From an uncultured Paracoccaceae bacterium (lineage in GTDB: Bacteria; Pseudomonadota; Alphaproteobacteria; Rhodobacterales; Rhodobacteraceae), in assembly GCA_937927885.1 (NCBI GenBank), contig CALEZJ010000491.1:1-10571 (forward strand): DNA of 10,571 nucleotides. Reading direction: 5' to 3'. The position numbers were made by a program, and so were the translations under genes. The notes beneath the pieces are model-generated. The model was not told the DNA's origin and did no database searches. It was given only the letters and a program-made list of their open reading frames with translations. Position 1 is the first letter of the stretch, and every line of letters begins with the position of its first letter. Shown one piece after another: positions 1 to 6,040 of this stretch.

Positions 1-316
1 GATCTGCGAGGCCTGCAACCAGCCGCATGCCGACTGGCAGGCGCTGTGCGGCCATTGCGGCGCCTTCGACACGCTGGCCTGGACGCAGGCCGCTGAGGGC
101 GCCACGCCCGAGGCCAGCGGGGCGGCGATGCTGCCGCTGATCGTCGGCACCCTGCCCGCGGCCCCCACGCCCATTCCCGAGGCCGAGGCGGTCGAGGACG
201 ATCCCGACGACCGCCTGCCCGATGAGGTTGCGCCCCCGGAGCCCCCGGCCCCCGTGACCGAGCGCCCGGCGGCGCAGGTGATCGATCTGGACCAGACGCG
301 ACGGATGGGGCTGTAG
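1..316 (+). CDS. C-terminal fragment of a HemY-like TPR protein with zinc ribbon
   Basis: This is the 3' end of a gene that starts before the window; the frame begins at base 2 and ends at TAG 314-316, leaving 104 residues. The first residues hold two paired cysteine motifs (CEAC and CGHC, i.e. CX2C-X10-CX2C) followed by GAFDTLAW, which looks like a rubredoxin/zinc-ribbon knuckle. The rest is a low-complexity tail rich in Pro, Ala, Glu and Asp ending in DLDQTRRMGL. From family knowledge, HemY-like inner-membrane TPR proteins of Rhodobacterales end in a very similar Cys4 knuckle plus GAFDTL. The TPR repeats and N-terminal membrane anchors that would confirm this lie outside the window, so the name is an inference. 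An alternative is another TPR protein with a LapB-type C-terminal metal knuckle. That it is coding is well supported by the uninterrupted frame and composition; an internal ATG at 128 is not the true start. Confidence 0.65.
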   Translation, partial: ICEACNQPHADWQALCGHCGAFDTLAWTQAAEGATPEASGAAMLPLIVGTLPAAPTPIPEAEAVEDDPDDRLPDEVAPPEPPAPVTERPAAQVIDLDQTRRMGL

Positions 317-332
317 GCGCGGGGCCATGGCT

Positions 333-372
333 GGGGGCGGCAATGGAGAAAAAAGGGGCTGGAACCGCCCCC
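333..372 (+). terminator. Inverted repeat downstream of the HemY-like gene (weak terminator candidate)
   Basis: GGGGGCGG (333-340) and CCGCCCCC (365-372) form a perfect 8-bp inverted repeat around a 24-base loop, starting 17 bases after the TAG of the upstream gene. There is no T-run after the second arm, so a classical intrinsic terminator is not shown. A second compact hairpin, CCGGGC-ACC-GCCCGG, lies at 406-420 just before the tRNA. Either could end the upstream transcript; both could also be chance in G/C-rich DNA. Confidence 0.25.
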
Positions 373-433
373 GCCCCGGTGCTAAGAACCGCGCCACCAG
401 AGGGACCGGGCACCGCCCGGCCCCGGGCACCGT

Positions 434-509
434 GCCGGTGTAGCTCAGCTGGTAGAGCAACGCATTCGTAATGCGTGGGTCGGGGGTTCGAGTCCCTTCA
501 CCGGCACCA
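434..509 (+). tRNA. tRNA-Thr (anticodon CGU)
   Basis: A full cloverleaf can be drawn. The acceptor stem is GCCGGTG (434-440) with CACCGGC (499-505). The D arm is GCTC/GAGC (443-446, 455-458). The anticodon stem is ACGCA/TGCGT (460-464, 472-476) around the loop TTCGTAA, with anticodon CGT at 467-469. The variable loop is GGGTC. The T arm has loop TTCGAGT (487-493), and two of its five pairs are G-U (482-483 with 497-498). Discriminator A506 is followed by an encoded CCA (507-509). It reads the threonine codon ACG. It sits between the HemY-like gene and a compositionally different stretch; tRNA 3' ends are common integration sites, but no second copy of this 3' end was found in the window. Confidence 0.97.
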
Positions 510-913
510 TTATTTCAGAAAATTGGCTTGCAAACAGGCACTTGTTCGATGTGTCCGTTTTCGGCTCCCGTTTCGGTCCACCCTTGAAATCCGGAACGGG
601 CGCGATGGTTGAGGTGGTCCCCTGCCAACGGAGAGCTTGCCAGGCTTGCCGCCAACGAAGACGAACAGCGTGGCGTGGCGAACGCCATGGGCACCAGGCA
701 ACCAACCCTCATCGCGATGGAGAAGCCCTTCACTGGCTCTCTGCCTCGTTTGGCCCGGTCTTTGCGTAGCGCAGGGCGACCGGTCGTGTTGTTCTTTGCA
801 ACGTATTGCCAGATTTCCTTGCCACAAGGGTTTTGCCACCGGCGATCAGGACGCAACGACCGCCACATGAGCGCGGATCGACCCGTTCCATTCCGGCCAG
901 GTCAGATAAAGGG
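510..913. other. Apparently gene-free stretch between tRNA-Thr and lipoprotein gene
   Basis: About 400 bases in which no convincing gene is visible. Several overlapping frames stay open on both strands, but none has a good ribosome site, a recognisable domain or consistent codon use, and the open frames on opposite strands mirror each other. Base composition is visibly less G/C-biased than in the flanking housekeeping-type genes. A small hairpin CCTTG-CCA-CAAGG (817-829) is followed by GTTTT (830-834), which resembles a weak intrinsic terminator on the plus strand. The stretch could be the eroded remnant of an element inserted at the tRNA; I cannot name any gene in it. Confidence 0.45.
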
Positions 914-941
914 TTGATCGACGGGGTGAATTGCTTACTAT
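914..941 (+). promoter_or_regulatory. Candidate sigma70-type promoter of the lipoprotein gene
   Basis: TTGATC (914-919) and TACTAT (936-941) are separated by 16 bases and each matches four of six positions of the -35 and -10 consensus. The -10 box ends 34 bases before the ATG at 976, leaving room for a short leader. This is the most AT-rich spot upstream of the gene. Spacing is short of the optimal 17, so it is only a candidate. Confidence 0.3.
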
Positions 942-975
942 CCTGATGGCAATTGTATGAAGCAGGAAGATAATC

Positions 976-1359
976 ATGATCTCGATTCGGAATATGGCAG
1001 GCGTTGCAGTTGCCAGTATCGCGTTATCGGCATGCGGTGATCTTCCGGAAACGCCACTGGTTCAACCCGGCACTCAAACCGGTCAGGTCGTGTTTACAAA
1101 CCCGACGCCGCGACCCGTAATCCTTTTGCAGTTCAACCCCTGCAACCAGCGGCTCATGGGTAGCCCTGATTTCGGCCCTGATCGTCTCAACGGTCGCATT
1201 GCACCAGGAGCATCACGTCAATTCACCGTGAGTGCCGGCTGCTACAATTTGCGCGCCATGACGGGTGGGGGCGGATTCTTCTCCAACAATATTGAAAATT
1301 TTCAAAACTTCACCGTCGTTCCGGGCGGAACCACGACGGTCAGCATCTGGAGGCCGTGA
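976..1359 (+). CDS. Small outer-membrane lipoprotein, unknown function
   Basis: The gene encodes 127 residues. AGGAAG (964-969), six bases ahead of the ATG, fixes the start. Residues 1-20 are a type II signal peptide: Arg5, a short hydrophobic core and the lipobox L17-S18-A19-C20. Residue +2 is Gly rather than Asp, which by the usual Lol rule favours the outer membrane. The mature part looks like one small beta-rich domain with the pattern VVFTNPTPRPVILLQF, then GPDRLNGRIAPGASRQF, then GCYNLRA, and a C-terminal strand VPGGTTTVSI. C56 and C89 could form a disulfide. Small rhodobacterial lipoproteins with a WG.D.LG...PG...GCYDLR-like pattern look similar; none has a function I can name. The gene is followed at once by a hairpin, so it may be monocistronic. 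It lies in the less G/C-biased segment after the tRNA. Confidence 0.85.
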   Translation: MISIRNMAGVAVASIALSACGDLPETPLVQPGTQTGQVVFTNPTPRPVILLQFNPCNQRLMGSPDFGPDRLNGRIAPGASRQFTVSAGCYNLRAMTGGGGFFSNNIENFQNFTVVPGGTTTVSIWRP

Positions 1360-1424
1360 CAGGTCTGGCTTCGGCAGGCATTCCATCGCCATCGCGTCGG
1401 CCTGTGGCAATTGGCAGACCTGTC
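1358..1424 (+). terminator. Large two-tier hairpin directly after the lipoprotein gene
   Basis: GACAGGTCTG (1358-1367) and CAGACCTGTC (1415-1424) are a perfect 10-bp inverted repeat that begins inside the lipoprotein stop codon. The 47-base loop can fold again through CAGGC (1375-1379) with GCCTG (1400-1404). No T-run follows, so it is not a classical intrinsic terminator. It could still end or protect the lipoprotein mRNA, or act as a control element ahead of the short ORF at 1500. Arm length and perfection make pure chance less likely; the role is inferred. Confidence 0.4.
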
Positions 1425-1485
1425 GCGGTCAATTCCGTCCGGCACCGGGAAAAGATGGCGAGAGTCACCCGAATGGGCGGGCAAA

Positions 1486-1492
1486 GGGGAGG
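1486..1492 (+). promoter_or_regulatory. Strong Shine-Dalgarno site for the 77-codon ORF
   Basis: GGGGAGG at 1486-1492 is seven bases before ATG 1500. It is the best ribosome-binding site in this part of the window. It is the main reason to choose 1500, rather than the GTG at 1356 in the same open frame, as the start of the short ORF. Confidence 0.6.
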
Positions 1493-1499
1493 TAAATTC

Positions 1500-1733
1500 A
1501 TGAAACGCAGCTGCGAAAGCGCGCCTGAAACACCGAAACCTCTTTGCGCGATTGCTACGGCCGCCATGCTTTTCCAATCCGGTGGCGCAATTGCGCGCGG
1601 CCGTGGCAAAGGCGAATGCAGTCAGGAGTCCTTATTAGAGGATAGTACCGCGCAGGACTTTATTTCACTATTCACAGGGTGGTCTCTGCCGCCGGTGTCC
1701 GCGCGGCGCACAGCTTTCACGTTCCGGTCCTGA
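1500..1733 (+). CDS. Possible 77-aa leader ORF coupled to the acyltransferase
   Basis: I do not recognise this protein. The case for translation is the strong ribosome site at 1486-1492 and the exact TGATG overlap (stop TGA 1731-1733, next ATG 1733-1735) with the acyltransferase, a classic sign of translational coupling. The predicted peptide begins MKRSCESAPETPKPLCAIAT, has a moderately hydrophobic stretch around residues 15-32, and a second half with an Arg/Ser-rich end that looks less like selected protein. It may be a true small protein, a leader peptide that delivers ribosomes to the downstream gene, or the displaced 5' end of a gene broken by frameshift. The downstream gene lacks its own clear Shine-Dalgarno, which favours the leader/coupling reading. 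Confidence 0.4.
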   Translation: MKRSCESAPETPKPLCAIATAAMLFQSGGAIARGRGKGECSQESLLEDSTAQDFISLFTGWSLPPVSARRTAFTFRS

Positions 1734-3007
1734 TGGTCATTTCGGCCCCTTCAGGCTCGGCGTTCAATGTGGAAGTTCCCGAGCGGTTCAGCAATTTGCA
1801 ATGGTATCTGTCTCATGCGGGCAATACCGTGCAGATGGTTGCATTTCTTGAGCGTCAGATGACTCGCGCCGATTTTGTCGCGCTGGTCGAGAATTGTCTT
1901 TCCTACCTCCCTGAACTGGCGCTGGGCGAGGATCGGTCCGGTGAGCGCTTTTTCCTGCCGCCGAAGACCTGCGGCGAAGGGGAGATCTGGCGCTATGAGA
2001 CCGTGGACGAATTGTCCCCTGACCCGACTGACGCCTTTTCACCGGCCACAGATCTGTTCGACAGAAACGACCTGCCCGCGTTTCGCGCGACGTGTCAGGT
2101 CGTTTCGGATGCATCAGACGGCGCGCCCGCAACACGGCTGCATTTCACGGCCTCGCATTCACTTGTCGAGGGGGCGGATCTGGCGGCCGTTCTGCGCGGG
2201 CGTCTGAACCGACGCGGGCGCCGGAGCGTTACGGGAAACGGGCTGTCGCGGGCAACCCGTTTTGGTCTGGCGGTCGCGGCGCCGTTTCTGGCGTGTATCC
2301 ATGTGGCCATGGCCAAGGCAGAAAGGCGCAAGCCGACAGACTTTGGCTTTGCCTGTGTCGAGATGGAACGCGCCGACATCGAAGATGCCGCCAGGACGTT
2401 GAACATCAGCAAGCGCGGCCTTCTGTTTGCACTGGCCTTGTTTACCTTGGCCGGACCGGAGCCGCGCAGACGCGCCTGGCGGTTTGCCTATTCGAAGCTT
2501 CCGGCTCGCCGGATTCTCCTTGAGGATGACGATTACCTCAGCGTCCGGGTCCAGGCCATGGCGAGCAAGGGGTCAGACAGCTTTGCAGACTTCGCCCGGA
2601 TGCTGGACCGCCAACTGGCCATTCAGAACGAAACCGAGGTGCTGACACATTTTCTCGCCAATCGCGTTCTGAAGGTTCAACGTCGGGTCGCGGCCGTTTT
2701 TCCGGGTCTGTATCGCGGGGCGTTCTTTGGCTTTTCACCCTATGACATGGTGCTGTCGCTCGTGCCTCCCATCGCCCCGGCCGGACCCTTTGCTGTCCTG
2801 GCAGGGGCGCGGATTCTTGGCGGGTCTTATACCGGCTCGGTTCCCGGGGTCATCTATCTGTGTGACGCACAGCGCGTCTCCTGGACTTGCTGGCTGGAGC
2901 GACGGCAGGCGGACCGGCTTCAGGATCTGGCGCAACTGGCCGACAGCCTGAACATCCGACACACGATCTGGGCGCAGCCTTTGCGCGAGCCTCAGGACCG
3001 TCGATAA
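1733..3007 (+). CDS. Condensation-fold (PapA / WS-DGAT-like) acyltransferase
   Basis: The gene encodes 424 residues if started at ATG 1733; GTG 1679 in the same frame would add 18. I prefer 1733 because it overlaps the preceding stop (TGATG), and the residues added from 1679 look unrelated to the fold. Residues 135-151 carry the fold's signature in altered form, ASHSLVEGADL (140-150). It corresponds to HHxxxDG of the CoA-dependent acyltransferase/condensation superfamily: the second, catalytic His is kept (H142), the first is Ser and the Asp is Glu146. The second half has SPYDMVLSLVPPIAPAGPFA (335-354) then LAGARILGG, recalling the SNVPGP...laGa region of WS/DGAT proteins. The length matches this group. 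Expected role: acyl transfer to an alcohol or amine at the cytoplasmic membrane face; a hydrophobic stretch at about 177-193 may touch the membrane. It converges on an MMPL exporter operon, suggesting a shared lipid product. Superfamily assignment is fairly safe; substrate is unknown and catalytic competence uncertain. Confidence 0.7.
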   Translation: MVISAPSGSAFNVEVPERFSNLQWYLSHAGNTVQMVAFLERQMTRADFVALVENCLSYLPELALGEDRSGERFFLPPKTCGEGEIWRYETVDELSPDPTDAFSPATDLFDRNDLPAFRATCQVVSDASDGAPATRLHFTASHSLVEGADLAAVLRGRLNRRGRRSVTGNGLSRATRFGLAVAAPFLACIHVAMAKAERRKPTDFGFACVEMERADIEDAARTLNISKRGLLFALALFTLAGPEPRRRAWRFAYSKLPARRILLEDDDYLSVRVQAMASKGSDSFADFARMLDRQLAIQNETEVLTHFLANRVLKVQRRVAAVFPGLYRGAFFGFSPYDMVLSLVPPIAPAGPFAVLAGARILGGSYTGSVPGVIYLCDAQRVSWTCWLERRQADRLQDLAQLADSLNIRHTIWAQPLREPQDRR

Positions 3008-3462
3008 AGGACGTCCGACCGCTCGGCACGCCCTCCGCGCACACGCGTGGAAATCATGCGAAGCATTTCTCCATGACGTTGCACTTCGATCGAGATGGCA
3101 CTCTGGCCATGGCTTCCCTGCAAGCTGAACGCCGTTTCATCGCTCGTGCCCGAAAAGAAGGGGCTCACTTCGTCGCCCGAGGCAGTCAGACGCCCGCCTT
3201 CCACGCGCCGGGGTTCCGACGATGACCGCACGAACAGTCTGAAGCTCTGGCTGCCATCTGGCCCCGCGCAAGACCCCCGCAGGTCGATGCGGCCTGTCTC
3301 GGCGGTTGACACATCGAGCCTGCACCGGATGTCCCGGATCACACCGTCAAAGTCATGGCCGGTTCCGGTGCCGCGCCAATGTCCGTCCGCTCCCACCAAA
3401 GCGTCGCCGTGTGCGGCACTGGCGAGAAATGCCGAAACCAGAACTGCTGCCAGATGTTTCAT
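2992..3462 (-). CDS. Secreted small protein, possibly lipocalin-like, coupled to MMPL exporter
   Basis: The gene encodes 156 residues. The ATG (3462-3460) overlaps the stop of the MMPL gene (ATGA, 3459-3462), so the two genes are almost certainly one transcript and translationally coupled. Residues 1-19 are a Sec signal peptide with a good signal-peptidase I site (AHG before DA). The mature protein of about 137 residues opens with GHWRGTG (27-33), a Gly-X-Trp start typical of small lipocalin-like or calycin barrels. Alternating strands follow, with two cysteines (C47, C65) that could pair in the periplasm. There is no lipobox or later membrane segment. I cannot assign a named family. Given its partner, a periplasmic carrier or accessory factor for the exported molecule is a reasonable inference. 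Its 3' end overlaps the convergent acyltransferase gene by 16 bases. Confidence 0.8.
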   Translation of the reverse strand: MKHLAAVLVSAFLASAAHGDALVGADGHWRGTGTGHDFDGVIRDIRCRLDVSTAETGRIDLRGSCAGPDGSQSFRLFVRSSSEPRRVEGGRLTASGDEVSPFFSGTSDETAFSLQGSHGQSAISIEVQRHGEMLRMISTRVRGGRAERSDVLYRRS

Positions 3463-5630
3463 GGTCGCGGTCCTTTTCTTGCAGCCAGAAAGGCGGGAAG
3501 CAGAAAGATGTCGGCCAGGTAGGCAAGCATCATCGACCCGCAGACGATCATGCCAAACGTTGCAACCGACGGCAACAGACTGGCCTGGGTGACTGCAAGG
3601 CCGGCGATCAACAGCACCGTCGAGGCGGCAATCGGCACGCCAACCATATGCAGGCTGCGTGCGACCGCCTGGTGAGGGTCGCGCGCATGTTCGATACGAT
3701 AGCGGTTCAGCATGTGAAGACTGTCATCGACCGCCACACCGAAGGCAATCGTCAGAGCAACGGCGCCGGTCATCGTCAACGCGGACTCCGTCAGCCAGAA
3801 CAGGGCCTCGATTCCCAGCACGGGAATGGTATTGGCCACCAGGACCGCAAAGCCGAGCCAGAGCGATCGCGCGACCACCACGACCAGAGCGGTGACCAGC
3901 AGGATCGTCAGCACCATTCCTTGCTTGAGGGCCGTGATCATGCGCGGGATTTCCAGCGCCGCCAGATGCGACAATCCCGATACATGGGCAACATCCTGAA
4001 ACCCGGCGCGCACCAGCCGCTGATCAAGATCGTCGGCACGGCGCAGACTGTCTTCTGCGGATTCTACCAGCGGTGTGGACAAGGGCAGGACGTAACGCAA
4101 GGCGTCTTCGGCAACGAAACGCCGCAAGACCGGGGGAATATCGTCGCCGTCTTCCAGTGCATCCCAGGTTTCGCCGCCGATTGCCTCAGGCAACGCAGCG
4201 CCCAGATCCTCGAACAAGGCCACGACAGGCGCAAGGGCCTGCAGATCATCCTCTGACAAGCCCGCAATGCCGTCGGGGTCTTCCAGCACCAGAAACCGCT
4301 GGCCGGTCCCTGCAAGATGCCCGGTGAGCCGGGCTTCAGCGCGGGCCACCTCGCCATCCCGCAGCAGATGTTCGTGCATCGAATGGCCCGGTACCACGGC
4401 AAGATGTCCCCATAGCGAAAAACCCAGAAGCACCACGGAGAGGCCAATCACCCAACGGCCTTTGCTGCAAAACCGCAGGGCATAGGCCAGCGGGGCGCCC
4501 AGCCAGCGTGGGGGGCTGGGGGGCAGCCTGTCAGGCAGTTTCAGCACGACCGCAAAGGCCGGTCCAAGGCTCAGCACCACCACTGTCTGCAAGGTCAGGC
4601 CCAGCACCCCCGCCAGGGCCAGATCCTGCATGGCTCCAAAGCCAGTCAGGGCGAAGGTGCCGAAGGCGATGGCGGTGGTCAGCCCACTGAGGGTGCAGGG
4701 CGACGCCACGGCTGACCAGGCGGAAAAGATCGGATGTTCGCGCTTCATGGCAGAGGCATCACGCAGGGCCAGATAGAAATGCAGCATGTTCGTGATGCCC
4801 AACACCAGGATCAGCAAGGGGACCAGCGAAATGATGGTCGTGACGTGCAGCCCGATCGTCGCCAACACCCCCATGAACAGCACCACGCCAACCAGGGCGG
4901 GAGCCGTGCACAATACTGCTGCGCGCAACGAGCGGAAAAGCAGGCCGGCGACCAGAAGACTTGCGATGACCGCAAAGGGCATGAGGCGCAACTGGTCCTC
5001 GAGCAGCGCGCCTTGAAGGTGGCGGTATGCCTCGGGTAGGCCAATGAAGTTTGCCGTGAACGCGCCCTGCCCCAACTCTGCAACGATCTCTCCGACCTCG
5101 GCACGCGCCTGTGCGCTCAGGCCTTCGGGCGACTCCGGCATTATGACGACCAAAGTCATGTGGCGGTCTTGCGAAATCAGCTGTGCAGCCGCGTTCGACA
5201 CCGCATCGAGCCGTTCCAGAAGCGCCGCCGGGCTGCTCTGCGAATCTCCTCGCAAGAGGGGCAACCCATCGCCTGGATCGGGTATGGAAAAGACAGACAG
5301 GGCGCCGACGACACCGGGCACCAGTTGCACTTCGATCACGATATCGCGGAAGGCGTCAAACCGGTCTGCACGACCGAGGTCATCGGTTTCCAGCAGCAGC
5401 ACCTCATCGCTTGAGAACGGCCGGAATGATGTTTGCAGTTCGGTGAACTGTTCATAGGCAACGCTGTCGCTTCGCAGCAGTTCCACCAGATCGCCATCGA
5501 AGTCCAGAGTCCGGACGATCGCGATCACCGCCCCCAGTATCAGCGCCGATGCCAGAGCAAGGAGGCCGTAAGCCCTTCGCCGCGCGTGGGTGATCCCGGA
5601 ATGGGGTGCTTCGGAGCGGGCCTTGGCCAT
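3459..5630 (-). CDS. MMPL-family RND transporter (lipid-type exporter)
   Basis: The gene encodes 723 residues with the duplicated RND plan. TM1 is at about 20-41, a large periplasmic loop follows (about 42-214), then TM2-TM6 (about 216-363), TM7 (about 392-413), a second loop (about 414-568) and TM8-TM12 (about 571-717). Proteins of this size with short loops are the MMPL/predicted-exporter branch, which moves lipids or other hydrophobic molecules from the inner membrane using the proton gradient. The proton-relay motif is clear in TM10 (GVAVDDSLHM, 631-640, with D635 and D636). The matching TM4 stretch (GITNMLHF, 278-285) has Thr-Asn instead of acidic residues. The start ATG at 5630 has no evident Shine-Dalgarno and lies one base after the stop of an upstream ORF (TGACATG), so it may depend on coupling. 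It is followed by a coupled secreted protein gene and faces a PapA-like acyltransferase. Substrate unknown. Confidence 0.9.
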   Translation of the reverse strand: MAKARSEAPHSGITHARRRAYGLLALASALILGAVIAIVRTLDFDGDLVELLRSDSVAYEQFTELQTSFRPFSSDEVLLLETDDLGRADRFDAFRDIVIEVQLVPGVVGALSVFSIPDPGDGLPLLRGDSQSSPAALLERLDAVSNAAAQLISQDRHMTLVVIMPESPEGLSAQARAEVGEIVAELGQGAFTANFIGLPEAYRHLQGALLEDQLRLMPFAVIASLLVAGLLFRSLRAAVLCTAPALVGVVLFMGVLATIGLHVTTIISLVPLLILVLGITNMLHFYLALRDASAMKREHPIFSAWSAVASPCTLSGLTTAIAFGTFALTGFGAMQDLALAGVLGLTLQTVVVLSLGPAFAVVLKLPDRLPPSPPRWLGAPLAYALRFCSKGRWVIGLSVVLLGFSLWGHLAVVPGHSMHEHLLRDGEVARAEARLTGHLAGTGQRFLVLEDPDGIAGLSEDDLQALAPVVALFEDLGAALPEAIGGETWDALEDGDDIPPVLRRFVAEDALRYVLPLSTPLVESAEDSLRRADDLDQRLVRAGFQDVAHVSGLSHLAALEIPRMITALKQGMVLTILLVTALVVVVARSLWLGFAVLVANTIPVLGIEALFWLTESALTMTGAVALTIAFGVAVDDSLHMLNRYRIEHARDPHQAVARSLHMVGVPIAASTVLLIAGLAVTQASLLPSVATFGMIVCGSMMLAYLADIFLLPAFLAARKGPRP

Positions 5631-5631
5631 G

Positions 5632-5949
5632 TCAGGGCAGCGGGGTCATTGCGCCGCCAGACAGCACCGCCTGTGCCATGAAGACCGAAACGCAGGGATG
5701 TTCCCCGAATTTCAACTGTGGCACGAAGCCGATCCTGGATTGCCCATTCATCGGAAGACCATGCCACTTTGCTCGCTTCCGGGACAAGCCTTTATTTCCT
5801 CCGCAGCGCTCTGTGTCGGCGGGGCTAGGCAACATCGACGCAAAACCTGTTCGCAACGGGCCAGTCGAGACGCCGACGATCGCGCGGTAGGTCGGGTTGT
5901 CGTCGTTGCAGGCGATGGTTTCGAGACGTTCCGGGTCTTCGCCCAGCAA
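5632..5949 (-). pseudogene. Small ORF or gene remnant abutting the MMPL start
   Basis: An open frame ends at TGA 5634-5632, one base before the MMPL ATG. It can start at TTG 5949 (105 residues), at ATG within 5750-5840, or be read without a start as far back as the reductase 3' end near 6043. The part read from 5949 to about 5880 (LLGEDPERLETIACNDDNPT and on) has a balanced, protein-like composition. The middle (ERCGGNKGLSRKRAKW) looks less natural. The last 40 residues again look protein-like and contain MAQAVLSGGAM. I do not recognise it. The tight TGACATG junction suggests the 3' end is, or was, translated with the MMPL gene. It may be the tail of a larger gene lost by deletion, or two fused remnants. 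Without codon statistics or homologs it cannot be settled. Confidence 0.3.
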
Positions 5950-5994
5950 GTTGCCGCCCCGGTCGGCATGACCGCATGCTGCCCGAAGTGCCGT

Positions 5995-6025
5995 CGCGCC
6001 ATCTCCGGGGCGGGGATATGGCGCG
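5995..6025 (-). terminator. Hairpin behind the flavocytochrome gene
   Basis: CGCGCCAT (5995-6002) and ATGGCGCG (6018-6025) pair over 8 bases; after one mismatch, TCC/GGA (6004-6006, 6014-6016) adds three pairs, leaving a 7-base G-rich loop. It lies 16 bases beyond the stop codon of the minus-strand flavocytochrome. No U-run follows on the minus strand, so it would be an imperfect terminator or an mRNA 3'-end stabiliser. Its place right after a stop codon supports such a role. Confidence 0.4.
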
Positions 6026-6040
6026 CGGACAGCGCGGTGG

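Noticed and set aside
445..705. A minus-strand open frame ending in VKGLEPPTHALRMRCSTS
   Set aside because: Its C-terminal part is the reverse complement of the tRNA-Thr gene, so at least that part cannot be a normal protein. The upstream part could be an eroded integrase tail but has no catalytic motif.
817..834. CCTTG-CCA-CAAGG followed by GTTTT as an intrinsic terminator
   Set aside because: The stem is only five pairs and no gene ends nearby; the tRNA is more than 300 bases upstream. Mentioned under the gene-free stretch only.
3306..4256. A 316-codon plus-strand open frame, rich in Gln, His and Arg
   Set aside because: It lies antisense to the MMPL and secreted-protein genes; the odd composition is what G/C-biased codons give when read on the other strand, and no domain is visible.
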